This document shows positions 41,004 through 50,050 of a DNA stretch of 51,830 nucleotides, one piece after another. Under the pieces are notes generated by a model. The model did not search any database. It was given only the letters and a program-made list of their open reading frames with translations, and had not been told where the DNA came from. Within the stretch, counting starts at the first letter, position 1; each line of letters opens with the position of its first letter. The position numbers were made by a program, and so were the translations under genes. This DNA comes from Aeromonas popoffii (GTDB taxonomy: Bacteria; Pseudomonadota; Gammaproteobacteria; Enterobacterales; Aeromonadaceae), in the NCBI RefSeq assembly GCF_000820025.1, contig NZ_CDBI01000061.1:1-51830 (forward strand), in the 5' to 3' direction.

Positions 41004-41752
41004 GTACTGTCGCCATGGCTCAGACAGTCAGCGCCATCTGGCAAGGTTCGGTGCGCCATCGCCGCTTTGCACCCAGGGCACACGCTTTTTCCTACAGCCT
41101 CTTCATGCTGGGGCTGGATCTGGACGAGCTGACACAGCTTAATCAAGGGCGCTGGTTTGGGGTGGAGCGGGCAGGCTTGCTCTCTTTTCACCGCAAGGAC
41201 TATCTCAAAGGCAGCGAGGGAAGCCTCAAGCAAGCGGTGTGGGAGAAGGTGACCGAGCTTGGTGGGGCTGCAGAGCCGGACGGGCGCGTGCTACTGCTCG
41301 GCAATGTACGCTGCCTGGGCTTCTATTTCAGCCCGGTCAATTTCTACTTCTGCTACCGGCACGGGGATGCGCGTTACCTGCTGGCAGAGGTCTCCAACAC
41401 CCCCTGGAACGAGCGCCACTACTACCTGCTGGATCTGGCGGCGCTGGCGCCCCATGACAAGGATTTTCACGTCTCTCCCTTTATGGGGTTGGCCATGCGC
41501 TACCACTGGCGCATTCGCCCACCGGAGCAGGAGACACTGATCCATATCGAGAGTCATCCCCAGTCTGGCGAGGCCAAGCTGTTTGACGCCACCCTGGCGC
41601 TGAGCCGCGAGCCGCTGTCGCGCAAGGGGTTGGTGGCGCTGCTCACCCGCTGGCCCTGGATGACCCTGAAGGTGCTGCTTGGTATCTACTGGCAGGCCTT
41701 GCGTCTTTTTATCAAACGAACACCTATCTTCAGCCATCCGGAGACGCGCTAA
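41000..41752 (+). CDS. DUF1365 family protein
   Basis: A 250-residue protein containing the DUF1365 core (GSVRHRRFAPRAHAFSYSLFMLGLDLDEL, then FYFSPVNFYFCYRHGDARYLLAEVSNTPWNERHYYLL). It is always found with the FAD oxidoreductase and Cfa-like gene in fatty-acid modification clusters. The C-terminus, FSHPETR*, is duplicated 122 bp further on (see 41752-41874). Confidence 0.93.
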   Translation: MSTVAMAQTVSAIWQGSVRHRRFAPRAHAFSYSLFMLGLDLDELTQLNQGRWFGVERAGLLSFHRKDYLKGSEGSLKQAVWEKVTELGGAAEPDGRVLLLGNVRCLGFYFSPVNFYFCYRHGDARYLLAEVSNTPWNERHYYLLDLAALAPHDKDFHVSPFMGLAMRYHWRIRPPEQETLIHIESHPQSGEAKLFDATLALSREPLSRKGLVALLTRWPWMTLKVLLGIYWQALRLFIKRTPIFSHPETR

Positions 41753-41874
41753 TGGAGCAGATACAATCCACTTCCGCAGCCTCAATGTGCTATCCGGCGG
41801 CCAGCTCTATTCATGACTCAGATTCAATTCAAACGCTCTGCCACTTATTCTTCAGCCATCCGGAGACTCACTAA
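41752..41874 (+). repeat. Duplicated DUF1365-end/cfa-start junction with 40-codon remnant ORF
   Basis: The junction CTTCAGCCATCCGGAGAC..CTAATGGA occurs twice, 122 bp apart, once at the DUF1365 stop and once at the cfa start. Between them an open frame of 40 codons (ATG 41752, stop 41872-41874) begins with a drifted cfa N-terminus (MEQIQSTSAAS against MELVQSTSSAS) and ends FSHPETH like DUF1365's C-terminus. It looks like a tandem duplication whose inner copy has decayed. It preserves TAATG coupling at both ends. Confidence 0.8.
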
Positions 41875-43130
41875 TGGAACTGGTGCAATCAACAAGCTCT
41901 GCCTCTTTCATCGACAAAGGCGCAAGGCAACTACTGCTAGCCCTGCTGGGGCGCCTCGAGCAGGGTCAGTTGCTGCTGCGAGACGGCAGCGATCGTCATA
42001 GTTTCGGGGTGGCGGGTACTGACCTGCACGCCGAAGTGGTGGTAAAGGATCCGGCCTTCTATCGCCGCTTGTTGTTGGGGGGCAGCATAGCCGCTGGCGA
42101 GACCTGGGTGGAGGGGCTTTGGACCAGCCCGGATCCGGTGGCGCTGGTGCGGTTGCTGGCACGCAATATGACACTGCTCGATAGCCTGGAGCGGCGGCTT
42201 AGTTGGCTGAGTTTCCCCTTCAACAAGGCGCGCCACTGGCTCAATCGCAATACCCTGACAGGTTCACGATCCAACATCGCCGCCCACTACGATCTGGGTA
42301 ATACCCTATATCAGGGTTTTCTCGACAGCCATATGCAGTATTCGAGCGCCATCTATCCGGGGACTGAGTCCACTCTGGAGGAGGCACAAGAGGCCAAGCT
42401 GCGCACCATCTGCGAGCGCCTGGAGCTGAGGCCGGACGATCACCTGCTGGAGATAGGCACTGGCTGGGGCGGGCTGGCCATTTATGCGGCACGTCACTAT
42501 GGCTGCCGGGTGACCACGACGACCATCTCCCAGGCTCAGCATGACTACGCTCGCGAGTGGATCGAGCGGGAGGGACTCGGAGATCGGATTACCTTGCTGC
42601 TGGAGGATTATCGCAAACTGGAGGGGACCTTCGACAAGCTGGTCTCCATCGAGATGATAGAGGCGGTGGGTCACGCCTTCCTGCCCGATTACTTCCGCCA
42701 GTTGTCACGGCTGCTCAAACCCGGTGGCCGCCTGCTGATCCAGGCCATCACCATTGCCGATCAGCGCCACGCCCAATATCTGCGCAGTGTCGACTTCATC
42801 CAGCGTTACATCTTCCCGGGCGGCTGCCTGCCGAGTGTCTCCCAGATGGCGGGGCTGATTGCCCGCGAGACCGACATGCAGTTGGTGCGGCTGCACGATC
42901 ACGGTCATCACTATGCCCGCACCCTGGCGCATTGGTGCGAGCGCTTTCTGGCGCTGGCCCCCGAGCTGCCCAAGCTGGGTTACAGCCAGGATTTCATCCG
43001 GTTGTGGCACTTCTACTTTGCCTATTGCGAAGGAGGCTTCTGGGAGCGGGCCATCAGCCTGGTCCAGCTGGAAGCAGCCAAGCCGGGGCCCCTCGGCTGG
43101 TCGGGGGATCTGCCAATGAGCGGTCACTGA
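41874..43130 (+). CDS. cfa: Cyclopropane-fatty-acyl-phospholipid synthase family protein
   Basis: A 418-residue protein. Motifs: NIAAHYDLGNTLYQGFLD, SAM-binding LLEIGTGWGGLAIYAARHYG, catalytic-region FDKLVSIEMIEAVGHAFLPDYF and the QRYIFPGGCLPS segment. It is longer than E. coli Cfa (382). Cluster-borne members methylate fatty acids, including furan fatty-acid precursors, in membranes under oxidative or light stress. It follows DUF1365 by one duplicated junction and precedes DUF2878. Confidence 0.93.
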   Translation: MELVQSTSSASFIDKGARQLLLALLGRLEQGQLLLRDGSDRHSFGVAGTDLHAEVVVKDPAFYRRLLLGGSIAAGETWVEGLWTSPDPVALVRLLARNMTLLDSLERRLSWLSFPFNKARHWLNRNTLTGSRSNIAAHYDLGNTLYQGFLDSHMQYSSAIYPGTESTLEEAQEAKLRTICERLELRPDDHLLEIGTGWGGLAIYAARHYGCRVTTTTISQAQHDYAREWIEREGLGDRITLLLEDYRKLEGTFDKLVSIEMIEAVGHAFLPDYFRQLSRLLKPGGRLLIQAITIADQRHAQYLRSVDFIQRYIFPGGCLPSVSQMAGLIARETDMQLVRLHDHGHHYARTLAHWCERFLALAPELPKLGYSQDFIRLWHFYFAYCEGGFWERAISLVQLEAAKPGPLGWSGDLPMSGH

Positions 43131-43132
43131 CC

Positions 43133-43612
43133 ATGTGGCAGTGGGCTCATCTGCTAGGGTTCAACCTCTACTGGCTGCTGGCGGTGAAATGGCAGCAGCC
43201 GGGCCCGCTGCTGTTGATGCTGTTGCTCCACTTCCTCTTTTCCCCCAGCCGCAGGCGCGATCTGCGGTTATTGCCAGTGGCCCTGGCCGGCTGTCTGCTC
43301 GATGGCCTGCTCTGGCAGCTCGGATTGTTTCAATTTTCGGTCGGTTTCCCCCTCTGGCTAGCACTGCTGTGGCTGGGATTTGCCTTGAGCCTCAGCCATG
43401 GATTGCGCTGGTTGCGCCCCTTGCCCCGCTGGCAGCAGGGGCTGTTTGGCATTGCGGGTGGTGCTTCCTCCTATGTGGCGGGAGCGGCCATGGGCGCAGT
43501 ACACTTACCTTGGGGCATCTGGATCAGCACAGCACTATTGGCGGTGATCTGGATGTGGTGGTTACCCGTACTCCTGTGGGGAACGGTCAAACTGGAGGGT
43601 GAATCAAGATGA
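43133..43612 (+). CDS. DUF2878 family integral membrane protein
   Basis: A 159-residue protein from ATG 43133, starting in the next base after the cfa stop region. Mostly hydrophobic with five or so transmembrane segments (LLLMLLLHFLFSP, LPVALAGCLLDGLLW, FPLWLALLWLGFALSL, ..IWISTALLAVIWMWWLPVLL). DUF2878 genes lie in Cfa/DUF1365 clusters; function unknown. Its stop overlaps the next gene's start (ATGA, 43609). Confidence 0.85.
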   Translation: MWQWAHLLGFNLYWLLAVKWQQPGPLLLMLLLHFLFSPSRRRDLRLLPVALAGCLLDGLLWQLGLFQFSVGFPLWLALLWLGFALSLSHGLRWLRPLPRWQQGLFGIAGGASSYVAGAAMGAVHLPWGIWISTALLAVIWMWWLPVLLWGTVKLEGESR

Positions 43613-43827
43613 ACACCTTTTCGACCGACACCTTGTTGTTTTCCAAGTGGACCAAAGAGAGCCAGCACGAGCTGACAGAGCGTTACTATCTGGTGGTTGC
43701 CTGCCAGCGTGATGCCCAGGGGCGACTGGCCCGTGTGGTGATGCAGGATATCAATACCTTGCTGGAACAGGAGATGGATTGGCATGAACTGGAAGATCCC
43801 GCGAATTGGCACATGGGGTGGAATTAG
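43609..43827 (+). CDS. TIGR02450-type small Trp-rich protein
   Basis: A 72-residue protein with SKWT near the start and the C-terminal pattern DWHELEDPANWHMGWN. This matches the small Trp-rich family where conserved Trp residues occur in SKWT and in the WRELxDxxxWxxGW end. It overlaps the chalcone-isomerase-like gene by 44 nt. Function unknown. Its place suggests translational coupling in the cluster. Confidence 0.8.
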   Translation: MNTFSTDTLLFSKWTKESQHELTERYYLVVACQRDAQGRLARVVMQDINTLLEQEMDWHELEDPANWHMGWN

Positions 43828-44326
43828 CCTGCTGATCGTGGCCTTGAGCAGCCCGCCCACACTGGCCAAAGAGGCCCCTTCCCCCCCCTGGCAGCAGCTG
43901 CGAGCCGTGGGGCAGGGGGAGATGAGCTGGCTCTGGTTCAAGCTCTATGACGCCACCCTCTACAGCCAAAGTGGCCGCTATGAACCGGGCAACTATCCAC
44001 AGGCATTGACCCTCACCTACGCCAGAGATATCGAACGGAGCGATTTGCTTACCGCCACCGCCGAGGAGTGGCAGCGACTCGATCTCGGCAGCGATGTCGA
44101 TCGCCAGCGCTGGATCGGGCAGCTGGCAGTACTCTGGCCCGATGTGGGGGCGGGAGACAGGCTTACCTTCTATGTGGATGAAGCCGGGGTTGGCCACTTC
44201 TGGTGGCACGATCAGCCGCTCGGCACCCTTGCTGATCCCCAATTTTCAGCGGCCTTTTTGGCCATCTGGCTCGCCGACAATAGTCGCGATCCCACGCTCA
44301 CCCGCCGTTTGCGCGGTCAACTCTGA
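43784..44326 (+). CDS. Chalcone-isomerase-like periplasmic protein
   Basis: A 180-residue protein. A signal-like hydrophobic stretch (WGGISLLIVALSSPPTLAK) then the chalcone-isomerase-like fold (RAVGQGEMSWLWFKLYDATLYSQSG, LTLTYARDIERSDLLTATAEEW, RLTFYVDEAGVGHFWW). Bacterial members bind fatty-acid-like ligands and are not flavonoid enzymes. It lies in the lipid-modification cluster and overlaps its neighbours on both sides. Confidence 0.85.
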   Translation: MNWKIPRIGTWGGISLLIVALSSPPTLAKEAPSPPWQQLRAVGQGEMSWLWFKLYDATLYSQSGRYEPGNYPQALTLTYARDIERSDLLTATAEEWQRLDLGSDVDRQRWIGQLAVLWPDVGAGDRLTFYVDEAGVGHFWWHDQPLGTLADPQFSAAFLAIWLADNSRDPTLTRRLRGQL

Positions 44327-44883
44327 TGCTGGAGCAATTCATGGTTTTATTTCGTGTTTTTCGTTGTCTACTCCTGCTGCCACTTTTGGTGCTGGCGGGT
44401 TGTGGCAGCAGCCTGGATGACTATCGCGGTCAGGGGCCGAGCTGGGATCTCGCCCGCTTCTTCAACGGCAAATTGGTGGCTCATGGCCTGGTGACCGACC
44501 GCAGCGGCGAAGTGACCAGTCGCTTCCGGGTAGAGATGCAAGGGCATTGGCAGGATGGCAAGGGTGAGCTGTTCGAGCAGTTCTATTTCGATGATGGTCG
44601 GCAACAGACCCGCACCTGGTTCCTGAACAAAGGGGCAGATGGCCACTGGCACGGCACGGCATCCGACGTAGTGGGGGAGGCGGTAGGCAAAACCCAGGGC
44701 TTTGCCTTCAACTGGCGCTATCAACTCGATCTGGCCCTGCCGGACGGGGAGGTGGTGCGGGTGAGCTTCGATGACTGGATGTATCTGCTGGATGAAGATC
44801 GCTTGATCAATCGGGCCGACATCAGCAAGTTCGGCATTCATCTGGGCGAGGTGATCCTCTACATAGAGCGGCTCCCGGAGTGA
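44326..44883 (+). CDS. DUF3833 lipoprotein
   Basis: A 185-residue protein with lipobox LVLAGC (Cys about 26; a start at the second ATG 44341 is possible). The mature DUF3833 domain reads SLDDYRGQGPSWDLARFFNGKLVAHGLVTDRSG. It is the last gene of the cluster begun by ybgA. Known in similar photolyase/Cfa clusters of Vibrio; an outer-membrane or periplasmic lipid-binding role is inferred. Confidence 0.88.
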   Translation: MLEQFMVLFRVFRCLLLLPLLVLAGCGSSLDDYRGQGPSWDLARFFNGKLVAHGLVTDRSGEVTSRFRVEMQGHWQDGKGELFEQFYFDDGRQQTRTWFLNKGADGHWHGTASDVVGEAVGKTQGFAFNWRYQLDLALPDGEVVRVSFDDWMYLLDEDRLINRADISKFGIHLGEVILYIERLPE

Positions 44884-45012
44884 GTCATACCAGATCATCC
44901 GCTGGGGGCACTTGGCGATAGTCGCTCGCTATTAATCAGTTAGGCAGTAACTATTACCTTTTGAGTCTTAAGGGAGCTAATCTGGCTCAGTCGTCAAATC
45001 TGGAGGTGAAAC

Positions 45013-45480
45013 ATGAAAAGTCCGATTGGTCTTGATACCGTTCAATCACAAGCCCTGGCCGCCGAGCTGAACAAATTGCTGGCCAGCTACCAGATCCTCT
45101 ACATGAACGTCCGTGGCTTCCACTGGAATATCCGCGGCAACCAGTTCTTCGAACTGCACCTGAAATTTGAAGAGATCTATAACGATCTGCTGCTGAAGGT
45201 TGACGCCTTGGCCGAGCGGATCCTCACTCTGGATGGTGTGCCCATGCACAGCTTCAGCGACTACCTGACAGTTTCTGCCATCCCGGAGAAGAAGGGGCTG
45301 CATGACGGTCGTGCCTGTGTCGAATCCCTGCTTGAGAGCTTCCGCGAGCTGCTGGTCGCCCAGCGTCTGATCCTGGGACAAGCCGCCGAGGCCGGTGACG
45401 AGGGGACGGCCTCCATCCTCTCTGACTATGTGCAGCAGCAGGAAAAACTGGTCTGGATGCTGCGCGCCTATCTGGCCTGA
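45013..45480 (+). CDS. dps: Dps-family ferritin-like DNA-binding protein
   Basis: A 155-residue protein, ATG after TGGAGGTG. Ferroxidase pattern: RGFHWNIRGNQFFELHLKFEEIYNDLLLKVDALAERI, with His and Glu ligands shared between subunits. The 12-mer oxidises Fe(II) with peroxide and protects DNA in stationary phase or oxidative stress. It stands alone, with a terminator at 45541-45565, and is separated from hcp by a large palindrome. Confidence 0.93.
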   Translation: MKSPIGLDTVQSQALAAELNKLLASYQILYMNVRGFHWNIRGNQFFELHLKFEEIYNDLLLKVDALAERILTLDGVPMHSFSDYLTVSAIPEKKGLHDGRACVESLLESFRELLVAQRLILGQAAEAGDEGTASILSDYVQQQEKLVWMLRAYLA

Positions 45481-45540
45481 CCCTTTGTTGCAGAGAGTTT
45501 TGTTGTAAACCAGCGTTGTATCTTCTTTTATCCACCCGCT

Positions 45541-45565
45541 GCCGCCCTGTTTGGGCGGCTTTTTT
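45541..45565 (+). terminator. dps terminator
   Basis: GCCGCCC, loop TGTTT, GGGCGGC, TTTTTT. Confidence 0.93.
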
Positions 45566-45580
45566 GTTTTTGATCTGCAT

Positions 45581-45627
45581 CACCAAAAACTTAATTGGCA
45601 AAATGAATGCCTATTAAGTTTTTGGTG
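45581..45627. promoter_or_regulatory. 47-bp near-perfect palindrome upstream of hybrid-cluster hcp
   Basis: CACCAAAAACTTAAT-t-GGCA, 7-nt centre AAATGAA, TGCC-t-ATTAAGTTTTTGGTG; 20-nt arms with one mismatch. It lies 55 nt before the hcp start. It contains no U-tract and is too long and symmetrical for a terminator, so a large operator bound by a symmetrical regulator is the likeliest reading. It is not the NsrR or FNR consensus I know. Palindromy explains why the two strands both offer an ORF beginning MPIKFLV. Confidence 0.65.
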
Positions 45628-45681
45628 AGGGGCATAGAATCGCCACAAAACAAGCAACTGAAATATCAAATTAGGAGAGGC

Positions 45682-47334
45682 ATGATGTTTTGTGTGCAAT
45701 GTGAACAGACAATTCGTACCCCGGCAGGCAATGGTTGTGCGTATGCACGAGGCATGTGCGGCAAGACGGCCGAAACCTCGGATCTGCAGGATGTGCTGAT
45801 CTATGCGCTGCAGGGCCTCAGCGCCTGGGCGCTGGCCGCCCGCGAGCACGGTGTCATCGACAATGAGATCGATGCCTTCGTGCCCAAGGCCTTCTTCGCG
45901 ACCCTCACCAACGTCAACTTCGATTCCGCCCGCATCGTTGCCTATGTCAACCAGGCGCTGGCTCATCGTCAGCAGCTGGCCGACCGTCTGGTTGCATTGG
46001 CGGTACAGGTCACCGGCTTGCCCGAGGCCGCCAGCTTCGAGCCGGGTGACGAGCTGCTCGCCCAGCTGGCCCATGCGCCGCAAACCGCAGTCAATCGTGG
46101 CAAGCGCGAGGTGCACGAAGACATCATGGGGCTGCGTCTGCTCTGCCTCTACGGCCTCAAGGGCGCTGCCGCCTACATGGAACATGCCCGGGTGCTGGGT
46201 CAGCAGGATAGCGAGGTGGCTGCCGAGTTCCATCGCATCATGAGTTGGCTCAGCACGGACCCGAGCGAGCTGGATCCCCTGTTCAACTGCGCCATGGAGA
46301 TTGGTCAGCTCAACTTCAAAATTATGGAGATGCTGGATCTGGGCGAAACCAGCGCCTTCGGCCACCCGGAACCGACCCAAGTCAGGGTCACTCCGATCCC
46401 GGGCAAGTGCATTCTGGTCTCCGGCCACGACATGATGGATCTCAAGCTGATCCTGGATCAGACCAAAGGGACCGGCATCCATGTCTACACCCATGGCGAG
46501 ATGCTGCCGGCGCTGGCCTATCCCTTCTTCAAGCAGTATCCCCATCTGGTGGGCAACTACGGCTCTGCTTGGCAGAACCAGCAGAAGGAGTTTGCCAACT
46601 TCCCCGGTGCCGTGGTGATGACCTCCAACTGCATCATAGATCCCAACGTGGGCGACTATAGCGATCGCATCTTCACCCGCTCCATCGTCGGCTGGCCGGG
46701 CGTGACTCACCTCGAAGGGGACGATTTCTCCGCCGTGGTGGCGAAGGCACTGGCGCTGGACGGTTTCAAACACACAGAGCTCGAGCACTTCATCACCATC
46801 GGCTTCGCCCGTAATGCCCTGATGCAGGCGGCGCCTGCGGTGATCGACAAGGTGAAAGCGGGTGAAATCAGCCACTTCTTCCTGGTGGGCGGTTGTGACG
46901 GCGACAAGGCCGAGCGTGCCTACTTCACCGAGTTTGCCAAAGCCACCCCCAAAGACAGCCTGCTGCTCACCCTGGGCTGCGGCAAGTACAAGTTCAACAA
47001 GCTTGATTTTGGCAACATAGGCGGCATTCCCCGTCTGCTGGACGTGGGTCAGTGCAACGATGCCTACTCTGCCATCCAGCTGGCACTGGCGCTCTCCGAG
47101 GCGTTCGAGTGTGGCGTCAATGACCTGCCATTGACCCTGGTGCTCTCCTGGTTCGAACAGAAGGCCATCGTCATTCTGCTTACCCTGCTGGCGCTCGGGG
47201 TGAAAGACATTCGCACCGGCCCGACCGCACCGGCCTTCCTGACGCCTGCCCTGCTCAAGGTGCTGGAGGAGCAGTTTGGCTTGAAAGGGACCACCACGGC
47301 CGAAGCAGATCTCGCCGAGATCCTGGCCGCCTGA
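45682..47334 (+). CDS. hcp: Hydroxylamine reductase / protein S-nitrosylase (hybrid-cluster protein)
   Basis: A 550-residue protein from ATG 45682 (AGGAGAGG); 45685 is also possible. The N-terminal Cys cluster [25 protein letters not shown] binds the 4Fe cluster, and later Cys residues (e.g. [46 protein letters not shown]) hold the hybrid Fe-S-O cluster. It reduces NO or hydroxylamine under anaerobic nitrosative stress. The electron-donor gene hcr downstream is destroyed. It is not related to the T6SS Hcp at the right edge. Confidence 0.97.
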   Translation: MMFCVQCEQTIRTPAGNGCAYARGMCGKTAETSDLQDVLIYALQGLSAWALAAREHGVIDNEIDAFVPKAFFATLTNVNFDSARIVAYVNQALAHRQQLADRLVALAVQVTGLPEAASFEPGDELLAQLAHAPQTAVNRGKREVHEDIMGLRLLCLYGLKGAAAYMEHARVLGQQDSEVAAEFHRIMSWLSTDPSELDPLFNCAMEIGQLNFKIMEMLDLGETSAFGHPEPTQVRVTPIPGKCILVSGHDMMDLKLILDQTKGTGIHVYTHGEMLPALAYPFFKQYPHLVGNYGSAWQNQQKEFANFPGAVVMTSNCIIDPNVGDYSDRIFTRSIVGWPGVTHLEGDDFSAVVAKALALDGFKHTELEHFITIGFARNALMQAAPAVIDKVKAGEISHFFLVGGCDGDKAERAYFTEFAKATPKDSLLLTLGCGKYKFNKLDFGNIGGIPRLLDVGQCNDAYSAIQLALALSEAFECGVNDLPLTLVLSWFEQKAIVILLTLLALGVKDIRTGPTAPAFLTPALLKVLEEQFGLKGTTTAEADLAEILAA

Positions 47335-47391
47335 ATCCGGTGATACCGCAGGCCGTGCCGGCCTGACCATCCCGGCAGGTTGTAAGCCTTT

Positions 47392-47417
47392 GGCGAGCCT
47401 GATGGCTCGCCTTTTTT
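47392..47417 (+). terminator. hcp terminator
   Basis: GGCGAGCC, loop TGAT, GGCTCGCC, TTTTTT. Confidence 0.93.
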
Positions 47418-47465
47418 CAAAGAGCCGTGTCGCAAAAGCATGTGTTCAAAACGAGGAGCTTTGTG

Positions 47466-47812
47466 ATGACCTCCACCTCTCTCACCCTGCGCTGCATCGA
47501 TCATCGCGCCGACACCCATGATGTGGTGAGCTGGCAGTTCGCGCATGTTACTGCCGTCAGCGGCTATTTCTGGCTGACCCTCAACAAGAGCGGCAAGAAG
47601 GTGAAGATACTGCCGGGGCAGACCCTGCTGGTGGCGCTGGCGAGACCATGATGGCCGCCAGCCGCGCCGGAGTGTGTGGTGCCTGTCGCTGTACCACGAC
47701 CGGCGAGATCCAGCGGCAGAGTCTGGTGAACCTGACTCCTCAGGATATTGAGCGCGGGGTGGCGCTGGCCTGCTCCTGCACCGCCAGGGGGGATGTCAGC
47801 TTCGACTATTGA
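47466..47812 (+). pseudogene. hcr: hcr (NADH oxidoreductase of Hcp), collapsed by internal deletion and frameshift
   Basis: The 5' part (47466-47651) starts MTSTSLTLRCIDHRADTHDV, the usual Hcr N-terminus, then jumps directly to KKVKILPGQTLLVALAR, the start of the C-terminal 2Fe-2S ferredoxin domain; about 200 residues of the FAD/NAD domains are missing. That frame stops, and the ferredoxin end continues in another frame (47648-47812: MMAASRAGVCGACRC...LACSC). In E. coli HCR the cluster motif is C-x4-C-x2-C; here the first Cys is Ser. Together these argue that the gene is dead. Hcp would need another electron donor. Confidence 0.85.
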
Positions 47813-47895
47813 GGGCTCCATGAGTATCTCGCCCTTTTCCCGTTGTGACTGGGCGGGTACACTCAGCCGAGTTTCACTAGAACACGGGATAAAAA

Positions 47896-48921
47896 ATGAC
47901 AATATTGGTCACGGGCGGCGCCGGTTACATCGGCTCCCATACCCTGGTTGAGCTGCTCAATGCCGGGCAGCAGGTCGTGGTGCTGGACAACCTCTCCAAC
48001 GCCTCCCCCGAGTCGCTAAAGCGGGTCGAACGGATCACCGGCAAGCCGGTCACCTTCGTCGAAGGCGATGTGCTGGACAGAGCCTGCCTGCAGCAGCTGT
48101 TTGCCGCCCACAAGATTGAATCCGTGATCCACTTTGCCGGGCTCAAGGCGGTGGGGGAGTCGAGCCAGATCCCGCTTACCTACTACCAGAACAACATCAC
48201 AGGCACTTTGGTGTTGTGCGAGGAGATGGCGAAGGCGGGCGTGTTCCGGTTGGTGTTCAGCTCCTCCGCTACTGTGTATGGAGATCCGGCCTCTGTGCCG
48301 CTGCGGGAAGATTTTCCCACCAGCGCGACCAACCCCTATGGTCGTTCCAAGCTGATGGTGGAAGAGATACTGCGTGACGTGTCCAAATCCGATCCGCGCT
48401 GGGCCATCGTATTGCTGCGCTACTTCAATCCGGTTGGCGCCCACGAGAGCGGCCTCATCGGTGAAGATCCCAACGGTATCCCCAACAACCTGCTGCCGTA
48501 TATCAGCCAGGTTGGCGTCGGCAAGCTCAAGGAGCTGGGGGTGTTTGGCAACGACTATCCGACCCCGGATGGCACTGGCGTGCGTGACTACATCCACGTG
48601 GTTGATCTCGCCTTCGGTCATCTCAAGGCGCTGGCCCGCATCGCTGCCGATAGCGGTGTGTTCACCTACAACCTGGGTACCGGCCAAGGCTATTCCGTAC
48701 TGCAGATGATCACGGCGTTCGAGGCGGCCAGCGGTCGCACCATTGCGTACCAGATCAAACCGCGTCGCCCCGGTGACATAGCCGAGTGTTGGGCCGAGCC
48801 GCACAAGGCTCGTGACGAGCTGGGCTGGCAGGCGGAGCGCGGGCTCGAGCAGATGATGATCGATACCTGGCGCTGGCAAAGCCAGAACCCGAACGGCTAT
48901 GCTCCTACTGCGAAGCCGTGA
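47896..48921 (+). CDS. galE: UDP-glucose 4-epimerase
   Basis: A 341-residue protein with NAD-binding TGGAGYIGS (residues 6-14), the catalytic Ser in [10 protein letters not shown], YxxxK in [11 protein letters not shown], and C-terminal [21 protein letters not shown]. Interconverts UDP-glucose and UDP-galactose for galactose use and LPS or capsule sugars. It stands alone; galT/galK are not here. It is convergent with the DsbA-like gene, sharing a terminator. Confidence 0.97.
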   Translation: MTILVTGGAGYIGSHTLVELLNAGQQVVVLDNLSNASPESLKRVERITGKPVTFVEGDVLDRACLQQLFAAHKIESVIHFAGLKAVGESSQIPLTYYQNNITGTLVLCEEMAKAGVFRLVFSSSATVYGDPASVPLREDFPTSATNPYGRSKLMVEEILRDVSKSDPRWAIVLLRYFNPVGAHESGLIGEDPNGIPNNLLPYISQVGVGKLKELGVFGNDYPTPDGTGVRDYIHVVDLAFGHLKALARIAADSGVFTYNLGTGQGYSVLQMITAFEAASGRTIAYQIKPRRPGDIAECWAEPHKARDELGWQAERGLEQMMIDTWRWQSQNPNGYAPTAKP

Positions 48922-49050
48922 TCAAGGATCATGCGCTGCCCGGGATCCTCATTTATTCATATAAACTCCGGTCCCTGCGCTGCTCTTCGCCTTGCTGACA
49001 GCTCCTCGCGACGGCCCATCAGGGCTGAGGGGCTGAAGCCTGAATAGCAA

Positions 49051-49086
49051 AACGCCCCGGCATCGTAATGCCGGGGCGTTTTTTTA
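49051..49086. terminator. Bidirectional terminator between galE and dsbA-like gene
   Basis: AACGCCCCGGCAT / ATGCCGGGGCGTT with CGTA loop, A's before and T's after. It serves both convergent genes. Confidence 0.95.
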
Positions 49087-49102
49087 TGTGCGAAAGGCTG
49101 GG

Positions 49103-49852
49103 TTACTGAATGCTCTTGCCCGCGCGCACATCCTTGATGAAGCCTTTCAGGCTCGCCAGATCGCGAGGGGCGCCACGCAATATCTGGTCGCCTATGATGA
49201 AGGCCGGTGTGCCGGAGATGCTCATGGCTTCGGCCAGCGCCCGGTTGGTGCCGAGGTTCTGATCTATGCTGCCATCCTTGATCTTGGCCTCGACCTTGCT
49301 CCAGTTCACCCCGGCAGCTTCTGCCAGCTGCTTCACCTGGGCTTCATCGGACAGCGGACCCTGATGGGTGTACAGCTTCTCATGGAAGGCCTGGTATTTG
49401 TCAGGCTGACCCAGTTGTACCGCCAGCGCAGCACGGGCGGCGAAGTAGGAGGTCTCGCTCAGGATGGGGAACTGCTTGTAGATGTAGCGGATATCTTTGT
49501 CTTCACTCAGCAGTTGCTTGATCAGCGGATGGGCGCGCTTGCAGTAACCACAGTTGTAATCGAAGAATTCGACCACGGTCAGGCTGCCCTTGGGATTCCC
49601 GCTCTCGGGATCTTTATTGGCATAGAGCTGCTTGGCATGCGCCTGGATCAGGCTCTTGTCGTTGGCCGCCTGCTGGCTCTCCTGCTTGGCGCGCAGGGCA
49701 TTGGACATCTCGACCAGGATCTCCGGATTCTTGACCAGATAATCGCGCACGATTTGCTCGACATCGCTCTTGGTCAGCTCACTTGCCTGAACCGGAGCAG
49801 CAAGCAGGGTGGCGCCAGTCAGGGCGCAAAGCAGGGCATGTTTGATTCTCAT
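49103..49852 (-). CDS. DsbA-family thiol oxidoreductase (ScsC/BdbD/Com1-like)
   Basis: A 249-residue protein. Signal peptide MRIKHALLCALTGATLLAAPVQA, an N-terminal helical region (KSDVEQIVRDYLVKNPEILVEM) and the thioredoxin fold with active site FFDYNCGYCKRAHP (CGYC) and cis-Pro loop ISGTPAFIIGD. It acts in the periplasm on disulfides. It is not the chromosomal DsbA, which lacks the N-terminal helical part; the extra part recalls the multimerising ScsC/Com1 group. Confidence 0.93.
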   Translation of the reverse strand: MRIKHALLCALTGATLLAAPVQASELTKSDVEQIVRDYLVKNPEILVEMSNALRAKQESQQAANDKSLIQAHAKQLYANKDPESGNPKGSLTVVEFFDYNCGYCKRAHPLIKQLLSEDKDIRYIYKQFPILSETSYFAARAALAVQLGQPDKYQAFHEKLYTHQGPLSDEAQVKQLAEAAGVNWSKVEAKIKDGSIDQNLGTNRALAEAMSISGTPAFIIGDQILRGAPRDLASLKGFIKDVRAGKSIQ

Positions 49853-50050
49853 AAGTCCATCTTGCTGGGAGTTTCGTGATGGCCACTATAGTGGGTGAGT
49901 CTATTTTCAAGTCAAGTTATCTGGTTGAAAAAGCGCTGATAATGCCCCGTTAGTCGACTTTATGGGTCATTTAGACCAATAAATCAGCAAACGCACCGCG
50001 AGGGGATTTACAAGCCGGATCGCCATGGGTAATATTCGCCGCACTGTCGC

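Noticed and set aside
45580..47370. Long open frame of 596 codons on the minus strand opposite hybrid-cluster hcp
   Set aside because: It is the antisense shadow of a GC-rich real gene; no start signal, no domain, and the sequence is dominated by codon-complement bias.
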